This document shows, piece after piece, positions 33,241 to 41,558 of a DNA stretch of 41,558 bases (positions are counted from its first letter, which is position 1; every line of letters starts with the position of its first letter). This DNA is from Collinsella aerofaciens (lineage in GTDB: Bacteria; Actinomycetota; Coriobacteriia; Coriobacteriales; Coriobacteriaceae): assembly GCA_030841765.1 (NCBI GenBank), contig JAUUSS010000002.1:1-41558 (forward strand). The letters are read 5' to 3'. Under the pieces are notes generated by a model, which worked only from the letters and a program-made list of their open reading frames with translations, made no database searches and was not told the DNA's origin. The position numbers and the translations under genes were made by a program.

Positions 33241-35499
33241 TTACTTGCGCTTGCCGCCGCCGTCACCGGGGCGACGGGAGCTGCCGCCGCGCTTGCCGCC
33301 ACGACTATTGCCATAGCTACCACGATTATCGCGACCGCCGGCACGGCCGCCGCGGGAGCCGGCCTGGTTGCCGCCACGCCCGCCACGATAGCCGCCACGA
33401 CGCTCCTCGCGGGTATCGTCGTAGTTGCGCCAGTCATCGCGACGATCGCGGCTGGCACGCGGATCGCGGCGATCGCGCGACTCGTTAGAGCGGCCAGCAC
33501 CGCTGCGGCTGCCATTGCCACGAGTGCCCTCGCGATGCTCGCCGCCACGGCCACCGCGCTCATCAAAGCGCTTGCCGCCACGGGACTCGCCGCCGCGAGT
33601 ACCACGCTCGCCACGCGAACCGCGGCCCTCGCCGCCACGGCGCTCATCACGGCCGCCGCGCTCGCCATCGCGACCGGAACGACGACGATCGCCCGAACCA
33701 CGCTTGCCGCCACGCGAGCCACGGCCCTCGTCCTCGCGCTCAACACGGCGACGACCGCCGCGGTCCTCGTCCTCGCGGCGACGGCGATGCGCCTCGCCCT
33801 GGAACTGCTTGGCACGGCGCTCGGCACGGTTGCCGCGCGGGGCCTGCTCAACGACACCAGCACCGCCGCGCTCCTCGGCAGCCACCTCGCGGGCCACGCT
33901 CTCCACAGCCTCGTCCACGCGAGCCTGAACGCCCTCGCGCACGCGGGTCTTGCCGCCGCGCTTGGGACGGCTCGGACGCTCACCGTCGCCGCGACGCTCG
34001 TCTCGACCGCGGTTGGAACGACCGGCCACATCACCGTAATCGTCGCCGTTGCGTTTGCCGTCGCGACGCGCCTGCTCAAGCTTCTTCTTGCTCTTGGACT
34101 TGCCGCGCTTGGTCTTCTTCTTCACCTTAAAGGCCGCAGGATCGCGCTCGGGGTCAACCGCGGGCGGATTGGGGCCCACATGCAGGTCGCCGGCCTCGTA
34201 GATGTCGGCGGTCTTGTCCATGAGCTTCTCGATCTCGTAGAACTCATCGACATCCTGCTCGGTCACAAACGTGATGGCCCAGCCCAGCTCGCCGGCGCGG
34301 CCCGTACGGCCAATACGGTGGATGTAGTCGGTCGGCTCGGCCGGCACGTCAAAGTTCACGACGTAGCGCACGTCGCTGATGTCGATGCCGCGGGCGAGCA
34401 CGTCGGTTGCCACCAACACGTCGACGGTACCGTCGCGGAAGGCCGAAAGGGCACGCTCGCGCTGAGCCTGGCTGCGGTTGCCGTGAATCGCGGCGGCCTT
34501 GATGCCCTTGCGCTCCAGACGACGGCAGCAGCTGTCGGCGCGGTGCTTGGTGCGCATAAAGACGATGGTGCGCTCCGGGCCCTCCTTCTTGAGGAACTCG
34601 GGCAGCAGATTGTTCTTGGCCTCGATGGACACCGGGAATACAAACTGGTCGACGGTGTCGGCGGTCGACGTGGCGGGCGCGATCTCCACGCGTGCCGGGT
34701 CGCTCACCAGGTCGGTGATCTCGCCCACGGCCTCCTCGTCGAGCGTGGCCGAGAACAGCAGCGTCTGACGCTCGGCCGGCGTCTCGCGCACAATGCGGCG
34801 GACGGCGGGCAAAAAGCCCATGTCGAGCATGCGGTCGGCCTCGTCCAGCACCAGCACCTTGACCTCGTCCAGGTGGCAGGCGCCCTGCTCGATCAGGTCA
34901 ACCAGACGGCCCGGCGTAGCGACCAGGATGTCACAGCCGTACTTGAGCGCCGCGGTCTGCGGCTTGTAGCTCACGCCGCCCACGACGGTCACGGCGACAT
35001 GGCCAGTGACGTCGGCAATCTTGCTCGCGACCTCGTCGATCTGCTGGGCAAGCTCGCGCGTGGGGGTGATGACGAGCATCAAGGGACCGCGACCGTTGCC
35101 CTCGGGCTTCTTGGCGCCGCGACGGCGGTTGCGACCGCCACGCTCGCGCACGGGCTTGGGCGGAGCGATGTGCTCCAGGTTGTTCATGGTCGGCAGCAAG
35201 AAGGCGGCCGTCTTGCCGGTGCCGGTCTGAGCAGCGGCAAGCAGGTCGCGGCCCTCGAGCACCACGGGGATCGAGCCAGCCTGGACAGGCGTGGGCGCCG
35301 TGTAGCCTAGGTTCTCGATAGCACGAAGCATCTCGTCCGAAAGGCCCAGCTCGTCAAAGGCGGGCAGGCTCTCGGTAGCGGACTCGACGGTCTGGGCAGC
35401 ATTTGCCTCGTCGGCGGCATCGAAGGCAGCCTGGGTCATGACCTCGCGGGTCTCGTCCAGAATCTCGGCGTCGGTGACGTCGGATACAGAATTACGCAT
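33241..35499 (-). CDS. DEAD-box RNA helicase with long Arg/Gly-rich tail
   Basis: An ATP-dependent RNA helicase of about 752 residues, likely acting in ribosome assembly or RNA decay at low temperature (CsdA/CshA/RhlE type). Motifs are the Q-motif region (AFDELGLSDEMLRAI), AQTGTGKT (about 89-96), PTRELA (about 146-151), TPGR, DEAD (about 219-222), SAT, then ARGIDI and HRIGRTGRAG in domain 2. An Arg-rich insertion (RERGGRNRRRGAKK) lies between motifs I and Ia. The last roughly 230 residues are RGG/RDERRG-type low-complexity sequence ending GGGKRK. The ATG at 35499 has AAGGA 10 bases upstream. Confidence 0.95.
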   Translation of the reverse strand: MRNSVSDVTDAEILDETREVMTQAAFDAADEANAAQTVESATESLPAFDELGLSDEMLRAIENLGYTAPTPVQAGSIPVVLEGRDLLAAAQTGTGKTAAFLLPTMNNLEHIAPPKPVRERGGRNRRRGAKKPEGNGRGPLMLVITPTRELAQQIDEVASKIADVTGHVAVTVVGGVSYKPQTAALKYGCDILVATPGRLVDLIEQGACHLDEVKVLVLDEADRMLDMGFLPAVRRIVRETPAERQTLLFSATLDEEAVGEITDLVSDPARVEIAPATSTADTVDQFVFPVSIEAKNNLLPEFLKKEGPERTIVFMRTKHRADSCCRRLERKGIKAAAIHGNRSQAQRERALSAFRDGTVDVLVATDVLARGIDISDVRYVVNFDVPAEPTDYIHRIGRTGRAGELGWAITFVTEQDVDEFYEIEKLMDKTADIYEAGDLHVGPNPPAVDPERDPAAFKVKKKTKRGKSKSKKKLEQARRDGKRNGDDYGDVAGRSNRGRDERRGDGERPSRPKRGGKTRVREGVQARVDEAVESVAREVAAEERGGAGVVEQAPRGNRAERRAKQFQGEAHRRRREDEDRGGRRRVEREDEGRGSRGGKRGSGDRRRSGRDGERGGRDERRGGEGRGSRGERGTRGGESRGGKRFDERGGRGGEHREGTRGNGSRSGAGRSNESRDRRDPRASRDRRDDWRNYDDTREERRGGYRGGRGGNQAGSRGGRAGGRDNRGSYGNSRGGKRGGSSRRPGDGGGKRK

Positions 35500-35770
35500 A
35501 TGTCGTTGTTCCTTATCTGCACGCGTCATGAGCGCGGCATGCGGCCGCGCGGGCGTGCTTGGTAGTGCGCTAATACATACAAAAACGGGTGCGCACAGAG
35601 AGGACGTTGCTCAGCACGCTGGCGATCGCTTTGGCAGCCCTGTCACACGCCGTCCAGACGCAGCAGCTCTAAGCGATGGAGCAGATTCGCCGCCGGTTAG
35701 TATACCCGTGCTTCGCATGCCCCCACGTAAACCACAGATGACGAGGCGGACGGGGTGGGCCCGGCTGATT

Positions 35771-35827
35771 GTCTCAATCTGTAACATCTACAGGGCAAAT
35801 CTTCCTCTACGTGTTACAGATCGAGAC
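35771..35827. repeat. 57-bp palindromic repeat, family 3 (copy 1)
   Basis: The 16-base arms GTCTCAATCTGTAACA and TGTTACAGATCGAGAC enclose 25 bases. Confidence 0.88.
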
Positions 35828-35851
35828 AAACGGTCGACACGGTTCACAAAC

Positions 35852-35908
35852 GTCTCAATCTGTAACAGTTACCGAGTAAAATCGGTCCTAATTGTTATAG
35901 ATCAAGAC
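35852..35908. repeat. 57-bp palindromic repeat, family 3 (copy 2)
   Basis: GTCTCAATCTGTAACA with the slightly decayed partner TGTTATAGATCAAGAC. Total length is again 57 bp, in tandem with copy 1 with a 24-bp gap. Confidence 0.85.
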
Positions 35909-35974
35909 AGAGGGGGATTTCCGTCCAGTCCAAACCAAATCTCTCAGTCTTCCTGCAATTTCGAACATGTGGCC

Positions 35975-35980
35975 TATAAT
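35975..35980 (+). promoter_or_regulatory. possible -10 for the FHA gene
   Basis: A perfect TATAAT about 110 bp before the start codon. The -35 is poor. Confidence 0.35.
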
Positions 35981-36087
35981 GTTGCTTTGGTTACGCTGTA
36001 TATTGCGCAGCCATTTAATACGTCGCCCACCGGGAGCCATTAATTCCTATCGCCATATTGGCTAGGAAGCAATCAAAGGAGGTATCC

Positions 36088-37050
36088 GTGGCAGCAGAGA
36101 CGCCTTGCTCGGTCCTCTATAACGATATTCGCTCGTTCGGCGGTCTTAAACATCTCGAGATCGCCCGAATGCTCATCAATGGAAACTCTTATCTCGGCAG
36201 TACCCTGCTCGAGAAGTGCTCTTCCAACCGCTCGTATCTCACCCGTTACATCGTCCATCGCAAGCCTGACCAGTGCGCACCCTCCATCTACAGCGACTTT
36301 ACCGTCACCACGCTCAACCTTTCCGCGGCAATCTGCAGCAAGCTCGGCGGCGGCGAGTCCGCCTATCGGGCAATCGCCGAGCACTATCGCGGTCCGGCCG
36401 CCAACGAAATGATGTCGGCTCTCGCCAGCTACAAGCTGGACAGCCGCCTATATGCAAATGCCCTCAATCGCATCGACAACTTTGACGGCAATGCCGTGCG
36501 TGAGAAAAGCACGCTTTACCTTATGCTCTTTGTGGCAACGGGGGCGCTCGCCGATCCCGTTCAGGGCGTGGCCACCGTCGAGCGCTTTTGCGACAGCAAG
36601 ACAGGCGGGCACTTTGGCACCACCGAAACTACCGTAGGACGTGGCTTTATGAGCAGCCTGGGGCAGCCACGCACCGTCGCCCCTAACCTCGGTCTGCTCA
36701 GAACCCATGCCGACAACTGCGCCGACATGCAAATCCATCCCCTCACACGCGATCCGCGCGGCACTGTGATTGGTTCTTTGCCCAAAACCTCGCCCAGCAT
36801 CACCGATGTAGGCGCCGACGCCTCGCGCGAGCATCTTCGTATTTGGCTCGAGGGTGAGCACTGGTACGCCCAGGGCCTTGAATCGACCAACGGCACAGTG
36901 CTCGAATCGGGCGCGGGTGACGGCGATACCGTAATCGAGCCGCCCCGCGACCAACGAGAGCCCGGCAAAGTCTATCCCCCAGTGGAAATCGAAAACAGCG
37001 ACAGGCTCCATCTGGGTCTCTACACGACATTCCTTGTCATTGTGGACTAG
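36088..37050 (+). CDS. FHA-domain protein
   Basis: A 320-residue soluble protein. The N-terminal 200 residues are not recognised; they look helical with no signal peptide. The C-terminal part is a forkhead-associated domain that binds phosphothreonine: GTVIGSLP (about 224-231), SREH (246-249) and STNGT (266-270) are the core FHA residues. The GTG at 36088 follows AAAGGAGG with 5-base spacing, better than upstream TTG codons. It precedes a Ser/Thr kinase gene on the same strand, from which it is separated by a terminator, and probably reads that kinase's phosphorylation. Confidence 0.82.
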   Translation: MAAETPCSVLYNDIRSFGGLKHLEIARMLINGNSYLGSTLLEKCSSNRSYLTRYIVHRKPDQCAPSIYSDFTVTTLNLSAAICSKLGGGESAYRAIAEHYRGPAANEMMSALASYKLDSRLYANALNRIDNFDGNAVREKSTLYLMLFVATGALADPVQGVATVERFCDSKTGGHFGTTETTVGRGFMSSLGQPRTVAPNLGLLRTHADNCADMQIHPLTRDPRGTVIGSLPKTSPSITDVGADASREHLRIWLEGEHWYAQGLESTNGTVLESGAGDGDTVIEPPRDQREPGKVYPPVEIENSDRLHLGLYTTFLVIVD

Positions 37051-37051
37051 C

Positions 37052-37095
37052 ACGGACGGCGATCGGAAGACGGTCGCCGTCCGTCTTTCGTCTTC
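37052..37095 (+). terminator. intrinsic terminator of the FHA gene
   Basis: An 11-bp stem ACGGACGGCGA / TCGCCGTCCGT with an 11-base loop, followed by the pyrimidine run CTTTCGTCTTCT. Confidence 0.75.
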
Positions 37096-37221
37096 TACCT
37101 TCTGCGTCGTAAACGACAATACTCAGCGGCATACGTGGGCAGTGCGGCTATCATGGTTCTTTACCGATATCCGCACTGCTCACGTATACGTGCGGCAACC
37201 CATGCCAGACAAAGGAACGCC

Positions 37222-39306
37222 ATGGATACTACCGATAGCGCCTATGGCGACAAACTCATCCGTCTTGACACGTTCGACACCGCCGTGGCGGTCGACCCCA
37301 ACGCCGAGGACGAGGCCAAGCGTCGGTTTATGACGCTTATTCTCCAGACGGCCCACCGCAACAACGGCAACATCGGGCACGTGCTGCGCGCGACCAACAC
37401 GAGCGGCGAGGTCTTTGCCGTCAAGCTACTCAAGGACAACGCCATCCTTTCCGGCCAAGCCCCCGACCGCTCCGCCGAGCAATCAGCAGCGCACCTGGCC
37501 AACACCGCCGCGCTGTTCGAGGAGTACCGTCATCTGTGTACCGTCTCGCACCTGCGCGGATTTCCACGCGTCTATGGCTACGGATCGTGCGAGGATGACC
37601 CGCTCATCCTCATGGAGTGGGTCGAGGGCACCTCACTCAAGCAGGCGCTACCTCTGCTTCCGCACGACGCCTCGGGCGGGCTGACCACCCAGATGGTCGC
37701 CGCCGTCGGAAACGCCGTGCTTCGTGCGCTCTTGATGACCCAAGGCCTCGTGAATCCGGTCGTCCATCGCGACCTGTCGCCTGCCAATATCATGTTCCGC
37801 ACCACCAGCCGAACACTCGAGCAGCAGATTGCCGATTGTTCCTTTGACCCCTGCCTCATCGACATGGGCTCCGCGACCATGGCTCTCGGCGACGACACGA
37901 TCACCCGGCGCGCCGACATCTGGCGCTTTGCCACACCCGCATACGCCGCGCCCGAGATGCTCACGCAGGATATCGAAGGCATCGCGGCTCTTCGCCGTTC
38001 GCCGGCAATCGATGTCTACGCGCTTTCGAGCATTCTGTACCAGCTCTACAGCGGTCGCAAACCGTTTGACTTTGAGTCGACGGACGCCACTGCAACCGGC
38101 TCGTTCTATCTCGTAAAGACCAAGACCAAGCCGGCGCCGCTCGAGCCGCGCTGCGAGGGCGATGAAGCGCTCGTCCAAATCATCATGAAGGGTCTCTCAG
38201 TCGAGCAGTGCGATCGTCCCACCGAGCAGCAGATGCTCGAGGTGCTCTCGGCATACCTCACTGATGCCGAATCCGAGGGCCGCGAAGGCACAGGAGACGA
38301 GGCCGCGATTGATATCGATTCTGGCACGCACCTTAAGGTCGACGTCGCCGGCGAGCGCGCACGAGAGATCCTGAATCAGGCCCGCCACGATGCCATGACC
38401 CGCCGCCGCTTTATTATCGGCGGCGCTATCGCAGCCGTTGCGGGGCTCAGCGTTATCGGGGCGGCAACCCATGGCTTTGGCATCCCCGACTACCTTGACG
38501 GCATCCGCGGTTCACTTGACGACTACACCTGGGATCAGCTGCAGGAGATTTCGCTCAAGATTAAGGCCGCCGAGACCCGTAGCGAGGCACGCGAGATTGC
38601 CAAGCGTTACCACCTGCTCGACGCTGATGGGCATATCCCCTATCCGTGCACCAAGCGTGTCACGCTCACCAACGGGCTGGAGGTCGGCGCGCAGCTTGTG
38701 GGCATCCGTCACGATGAGCTTCTGGACGGTACGGGCAAGGCCGGGCTGACGTTTATGTTCGACGCGGGTATTGCCGAGCGCAACGCTGCAGCTGAACCGC
38801 CGAGCGCCGGCTGGGCAGATTGCGAGCTGCGGAAATGGCTCAACGGCGACGGCCTTAAGCTGCTGCCCAACGAGTTGCGCGCACTCATTAAAGGGGTCAA
38901 GAAGGTCTCGAACAATGTGGGCGCCGCCAACAGCGCATCGTGCCTGAGCGAGTTGCCCGCAACCCTTTGGCTGCCCGCCATGGTCGAGCTGTGCGGTACG
39001 CAACCGTCCGATTCGTTTGCCGAGGACTATCACTACCTGGCAGACATCTACAACGGCGAGGGCAAGGAGTATCAGCTCTTCCGCGAGCTCAAGGTAAGTC
39101 CGTATACCACGAACGAGATGCTGGTTCGCCAGTGGAAGGGCAAGGACACCTGCTGGTGGGAGCGCACGGTGAGCCCCGACTCATCGGAGACCGAAGGCAC
39201 GCTCTACATAAACCGTGTGGGCCACGACGGCGACGCCTTTACGTACGCAACGCCTGCGGACAAGCCAAACAAACGAACCTGTGTGATCCCCGGATTCTGT
39301 ATCTAG
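37222..39306 (+). CDS. membrane Ser/Thr protein kinase with DUF6273-like outer domain
   Basis: A 694-residue Hanks-type kinase. The N-terminal catalytic domain has the ATP lysine K68 (FAVKLLK), HRDLSPANIM (H182-D184, N189), DMG at 214-216 in place of DFG, and AAPEM. A cytoplasmic linker follows, then RRRF and one membrane helix at about 396-416. The rest would be outside the cell: Trp-rich stretches (WADCELRKWLNG, TCWWERTVSP and the C-terminal CVIPGFCI) resemble DUF6273/FGE-like sequences, tentatively a ligand- or wall-sensing domain. The ATG at 37222 has AAAGGA upstream. The neighbouring FHA protein is a likely partner. Confidence 0.9.
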   Translation: MDTTDSAYGDKLIRLDTFDTAVAVDPNAEDEAKRRFMTLILQTAHRNNGNIGHVLRATNTSGEVFAVKLLKDNAILSGQAPDRSAEQSAAHLANTAALFEEYRHLCTVSHLRGFPRVYGYGSCEDDPLILMEWVEGTSLKQALPLLPHDASGGLTTQMVAAVGNAVLRALLMTQGLVNPVVHRDLSPANIMFRTTSRTLEQQIADCSFDPCLIDMGSATMALGDDTITRRADIWRFATPAYAAPEMLTQDIEGIAALRRSPAIDVYALSSILYQLYSGRKPFDFESTDATATGSFYLVKTKTKPAPLEPRCEGDEALVQIIMKGLSVEQCDRPTEQQMLEVLSAYLTDAESEGREGTGDEAAIDIDSGTHLKVDVAGERAREILNQARHDAMTRRRFIIGGAIAAVAGLSVIGAATHGFGIPDYLDGIRGSLDDYTWDQLQEISLKIKAAETRSEAREIAKRYHLLDADGHIPYPCTKRVTLTNGLEVGAQLVGIRHDELLDGTGKAGLTFMFDAGIAERNAAAEPPSAGWADCELRKWLNGDGLKLLPNELRALIKGVKKVSNNVGAANSASCLSELPATLWLPAMVELCGTQPSDSFAEDYHYLADIYNGEGKEYQLFRELKVSPYTTNEMLVRQWKGKDTCWWERTVSPDSSETEGTLYINRVGHDGDAFTYATPADKPNKRTCVIPGFCI

Positions 39307-39348
39307 GCGGCGGGCGTCTTGCCGTGACGGGACCCCTCCCCGGCAATT

Positions 39349-39405
39349 GTCTCAATCTGTAACAGTTAGAGGTCATTTTCCCTGCTAGATGTTACAGATT
39401 GAGAT
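39349..39405. repeat. 57-bp palindromic repeat, family 3 (copy 3)
   Basis: GTCTCAATCTGTAACA and TGTTACAGATTGAGAT enclose 25 bases. Total length is 57 bp, as in the copies at 35771 and 35852. Confidence 0.88.
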
Positions 39406-39479
39406 GATTGGTTGGGACGGTTCATCGGCCAACCAACCACCCTCATCTGTAACGAAATGTCATACATTTCTTTCTGTAC

Positions 39480-39510
39480 TGGACACCCCCAGGGGGTATG
39501 GATGTATAGT
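39480..39510 (+). promoter_or_regulatory. copA promoter with CsoR-like operator
   Basis: ACACCCCCAGGGGGTAT (39483-39499) is a G/C-tract palindrome of the CsoR copper-repressor type. It lies in the spacer between a weak -35 (TGGACA at 39480) and a good -10 (TATAGT at 39505-39510), so bound CsoR would block transcription until copper binds. Confidence 0.6.
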
Positions 39511-39557
39511 ATCGGCAGGTTAACATTTCCGACACTACGTCACAGAAAGGAGAAGCC

Positions 39558-41558
39558 ATGGCTCAAGATAAGTTTGACGTGGGCGGCATGACGTGCGCCG
39601 CGTGCCAAGCGCACGTGGACCGTGCCGTCAGCAAGCTCGACGGCGTCGAGAGCGTCGCGGTCAATCTGCTCGCCGGCTCTATGCTGGTGGACTACGACCC
39701 TGCGCAGGTCTCCCCCGACGATATCTGCACCGCTGTCGATCGCGCTGGCTACTCGGCCTCGCCCATCAGCACGGGCACCGACGCTGTCCAAAGCGGCAGC
39801 TCGCAGGCCAGGTCTGGCGTCACCCATATGGAGTCGCCGACCAAAAAGTTGGAGGCCGCCGCCTCTGCCATGCGCACCCGCCTCATCGTCTCGATCGTAT
39901 TCCTTGTCCCACTGTTCTACATAGGCATGGGGCACATGCTCGGCTGGCCGCTGCCCGGCATCTTCACCGACCACACCCACAGCATGACGCTCGCGCTCAC
40001 CGAGCTCGTCCTGCTCATTCCCATCGTCTACGTCAACGACGCGTACTTTATCAACGGGTTTAAATCACTCGCGCACGGCGCGCCTACTATGGACGCCCTT
40101 ATTGCCGTGGGCGCCACCGCCTCCATCGCCTGGTCGCTCTACGCCATGTTCATCATGGCCGACCAATTAGCCGCGGGTCAGGTCCACGAGACCATGATGA
40201 CGGGCATGGACAATCTGTATTTTGAGAGTGCGGGCACGATCCTGTCGCTGGTCACCGTGGGCAAATACCTCGAGACGCGCAGCAAGTCCAAGACCGGCGG
40301 CACCATCGAGGCGCTGATCGACCTGGCGCCCAAGACCGCGACCGTCGTGGCAGAGGACGGCAGCGAGGCCACCGTCGACGTCGACAGTATCCTTCCCGGC
40401 CAGGTCCTGCGCGTGCGCCCCGGCGAGTCCATCCCCGTCGATGGCGTGGTGCTCGAGGGCAGCTCGGCCGTGGACGAGAGCGCGCTGACCGGCGAGTCCA
40501 TCCCCGTGGAAAAGACCGCCGGCGACACCGTCAACGCCGCCACTGTCAACCGCACCGGCTCGTTTACCTTCCGCGCCACACGCGTGGGCGCCGACACGTC
40601 GCTCGCCAAGATTGTCCAGCTCGTCGAGGACGCCAACGCCACCAAGGCGCCCATTGCTCGACTGGCCGACAAGGTCGCCGGCGTGTTTGTGCCCGTGGTG
40701 TTCGTGATCTCGGCCGTGACCTTCTTGGTGTGGATGGCACTGACCGAAAGCGTCAACGAAGCGCTCACCTCCGCCGTCGCCGTGCTGGTGATCAGCTGCC
40801 CGTGCGCGCTGGGCCTGGCCACGCCCGTCGCCATTATGGTCGGCACCGGCAAGGGCGCCGAGATGGGCATTCTGTTTAAGAGTGCCGAGGCGCTGGAGAA
40901 CCTGCGCAGCGTGGGCACCGTGGTGCTCGATAAGACGGGCACGGTCACCCGCGGCAAGCCTGCCGTGACCGATATCGTAGTGGCCACGCGCGCCGACGAC
41001 TCGCCCGCCATGAGCAAAAAGGCGCTGCTCAAGCTAGCCGCTGCGCTGGAGCGCTCAAGTGAGCACCCGCTGGCCGAGGCGATTATGGCCGAGTGCGAGA
41101 CACGCGGGATCGTCGCGCGCATGGTCGAGGACTTTGCGGCCGTGCCCGGACGAGGCGTTACGGCGCGCGAAGGGCAAAACGCCATTGCAGCCGGCAACGT
41201 ACGCCTGATGGACGAGCTGGGCGTTACCGTGCCCGCGGGTCTTGCCGAGCAATTTGCCGCCGAGGGCAAGACGCCGCTGTTCTTTGCCAAGAACGGCGAG
41301 CTTGCCGGTACCATCGCCGTGGCCGACGAGGTCAAAGAGACGAGCGCCGAGGCCATCGCCGCGCTCCGCAAGCTCGGCGTCGACGTGCGCATGCTCACCG
41401 GCGATAACCGTGTGACGGCCGAAGCAATCGCCCGCCGCGTGGGGCTGAGCAGCGAACAGGTCATCGCCGACGTCCTCCCCGCCGACAAGGAGCACCACGT
41501 ACGCGAGCTGCAGGATGCGGGCAGCAAGGTCGCCATGGTGGGCGACGGCATCAACGAC
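39558..41558 (+). CDS. copA: copper-exporting P1B-type ATPase (cut by window edge)
   Basis: The first 667 residues of a heavy-metal P-type ATPase. One N-terminal metal-binding domain has GGMTCAAC (C13, C16). Then come membrane helices, the TGES actuator motif ([12 protein letters not shown]), the CPC metal site in [11 protein letters not shown], which indicates Cu(I)/Ag(I), the phosphorylation site DKTGT, the [10 protein letters not shown] motif, and LTGDN. The window ends at GDGIND, so the last helices are missing. It pumps monovalent copper out of the cell. AGAAAGGAGAAGCC precedes the ATG. A CsoR-like operator lies in its promoter; no csoR gene is visible here. Confidence 0.95.
   Translation, partial: MAQDKFDVGGMTCAACQAHVDRAVSKLDGVESVAVNLLAGSMLVDYDPAQVSPDDICTAVDRAGYSASPISTGTDAVQSGSSQARSGVTHMESPTKKLEAAASAMRTRLIVSIVFLVPLFYIGMGHMLGWPLPGIFTDHTHSMTLALTELVLLIPIVYVNDAYFINGFKSLAHGAPTMDALIAVGATASIAWSLYAMFIMADQLAAGQVHETMMTGMDNLYFESAGTILSLVTVGKYLETRSKSKTGGTIEALIDLAPKTATVVAEDGSEATVDVDSILPGQVLRVRPGESIPVDGVVLEGSSAVDESALTGESIPVEKTAGDTVNAATVNRTGSFTFRATRVGADTSLAKIVQLVEDANATKAPIARLADKVAGVFVPVVFVISAVTFLVWMALTESVNEALTSAVAVLVISCPCALGLATPVAIMVGTGKGAEMGILFKSAEALENLRSVGTVVLDKTGTVTRGKPAVTDIVVATRADDSPAMSKKALLKLAAALERSSEHPLAEAIMAECETRGIVARMVEDFAAVPGRGVTAREGQNAIAAGNVRLMDELGVTVPAGLAEQFAAEGKTPLFFAKNGELAGTIAVADEVKETSAEAIAALRKLGVDVRMLTGDNRVTAEAIARRVGLSSEQVIADVLPADKEHHVRELQDAGSKVAMVGDGIND

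Larger units (their letters stand above)
35500..36087. other. intergenic region with two family 3 repeats
   Basis: It lies between the divergent helicase and FHA genes. It contains the two 57-bp palindromes, a TATAAT at 35975-35980 that may serve the FHA gene, and no credible gene. Confidence 0.6.
39307..39557. other. intergenic region before copA
   Basis: It contains the third family 3 repeat, a further CTCATCTGTAAC fragment at 39442-39453, and the copper-type promoter/operator. Confidence 0.6.

Noticed and set aside
33232..35310. 692-codon plus-strand Ala/Thr-rich frame opposite the DEAD-box gene
   Set aside because: The apparent repeats are the complement of the RGG tail codons; it has no start signal and no domain.
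35438..36043. 201-codon plus-strand frame upstream of the FHA gene
   Set aside because: It runs antisense across the helicase start and through two palindromes; its repeated peptide words come from the repeats.

Overview
The window is GC-rich bacterial chromosome, densely packed with genes on both strands. The gene content suggests a strictly anaerobic, fermentative, gut-type actinomycete of the class Coriobacteriia, most likely Collinsella. The pointers are an AddAB-type recombination nuclease, a group A [FeFe] hydrogenase, an EFR1-type flavodoxin/ferredoxin, a FucO-like propanediol oxidoreductase, and several families of short palindromic intergenic repeats. The genus is inferred from overall style, not proven. 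No rRNA, tRNA, CRISPR array or intact transposase gene was seen.

Layout. Positions 1-12796 are a minus-strand block for DNA maintenance: the N-terminal part of a SWIM/SNF2-type helicase (cut by the left edge), dnaE, addA, addB and a small TrpR-like regulator (YerC type). Positions 13122-17705 hold a YvlD-type membrane protein, an Rrf2 regulator divergent from cysK, mnmA and an M42 aminopeptidase. Positions 17706-18309 are non-coding and carry an unusual inverted element (element A). A fucO-like iron alcohol dehydrogenase follows at 18310-19476. Positions 19680-20870 are a visibly AT-rich islet with one LURP-one-like gene and remains of another gene. Positions 20957-25227 carry a YoaK/DUF1275 membrane protein, a YgiQ radical SAM protein, a CPBP membrane protease and an orphan RelB/DinJ antitoxin.

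Positions 25443-31518 are a tightly coupled minus-strand operon, transcribed in the order flavoprotein (partial NuoF fused to GltD), [FeFe] hydrogenase, substrate-binding lipoprotein, fused permease-ATPase ABC transporter. Adjacent genes overlap by 7 bp or are separated by 3 bp, so a hydrogenase module and an importer are probably made together. An EFR1-type flavodoxin/ferredoxin lies upstream. This is the most interesting metabolic system in the window. A second copy of the non-coding element (element B, 32703-33080) follows, then a DEAD-box RNA helicase with a long Arg/Gly-rich tail. Positions 36088-39306 are a signalling pair: an FHA-domain protein and a membrane-anchored Ser/Thr kinase with a DUF6273-like outer domain. 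This pair is bracketed by 57-bp palindromic repeats. The window ends inside a copper P-type ATPase whose promoter carries a CsoR-like operator.

Beyond the genes, at least four kinds of dispersed non-coding repeat occur: (1) palindromes built on TTGCGGTGAAAT at 5510 and 16540; (2) a GATCCCTTGGGGACGG unit in both inverted orders at 12361 and 31749, plus a single unit at 25393; (3) three exactly 57-bp palindromes built on GTCTCAATCTGTAACA at 35771, 35852 and 39349; and (4) the A/B elements, with identical spacing between their conserved blocks but unrelated centres.
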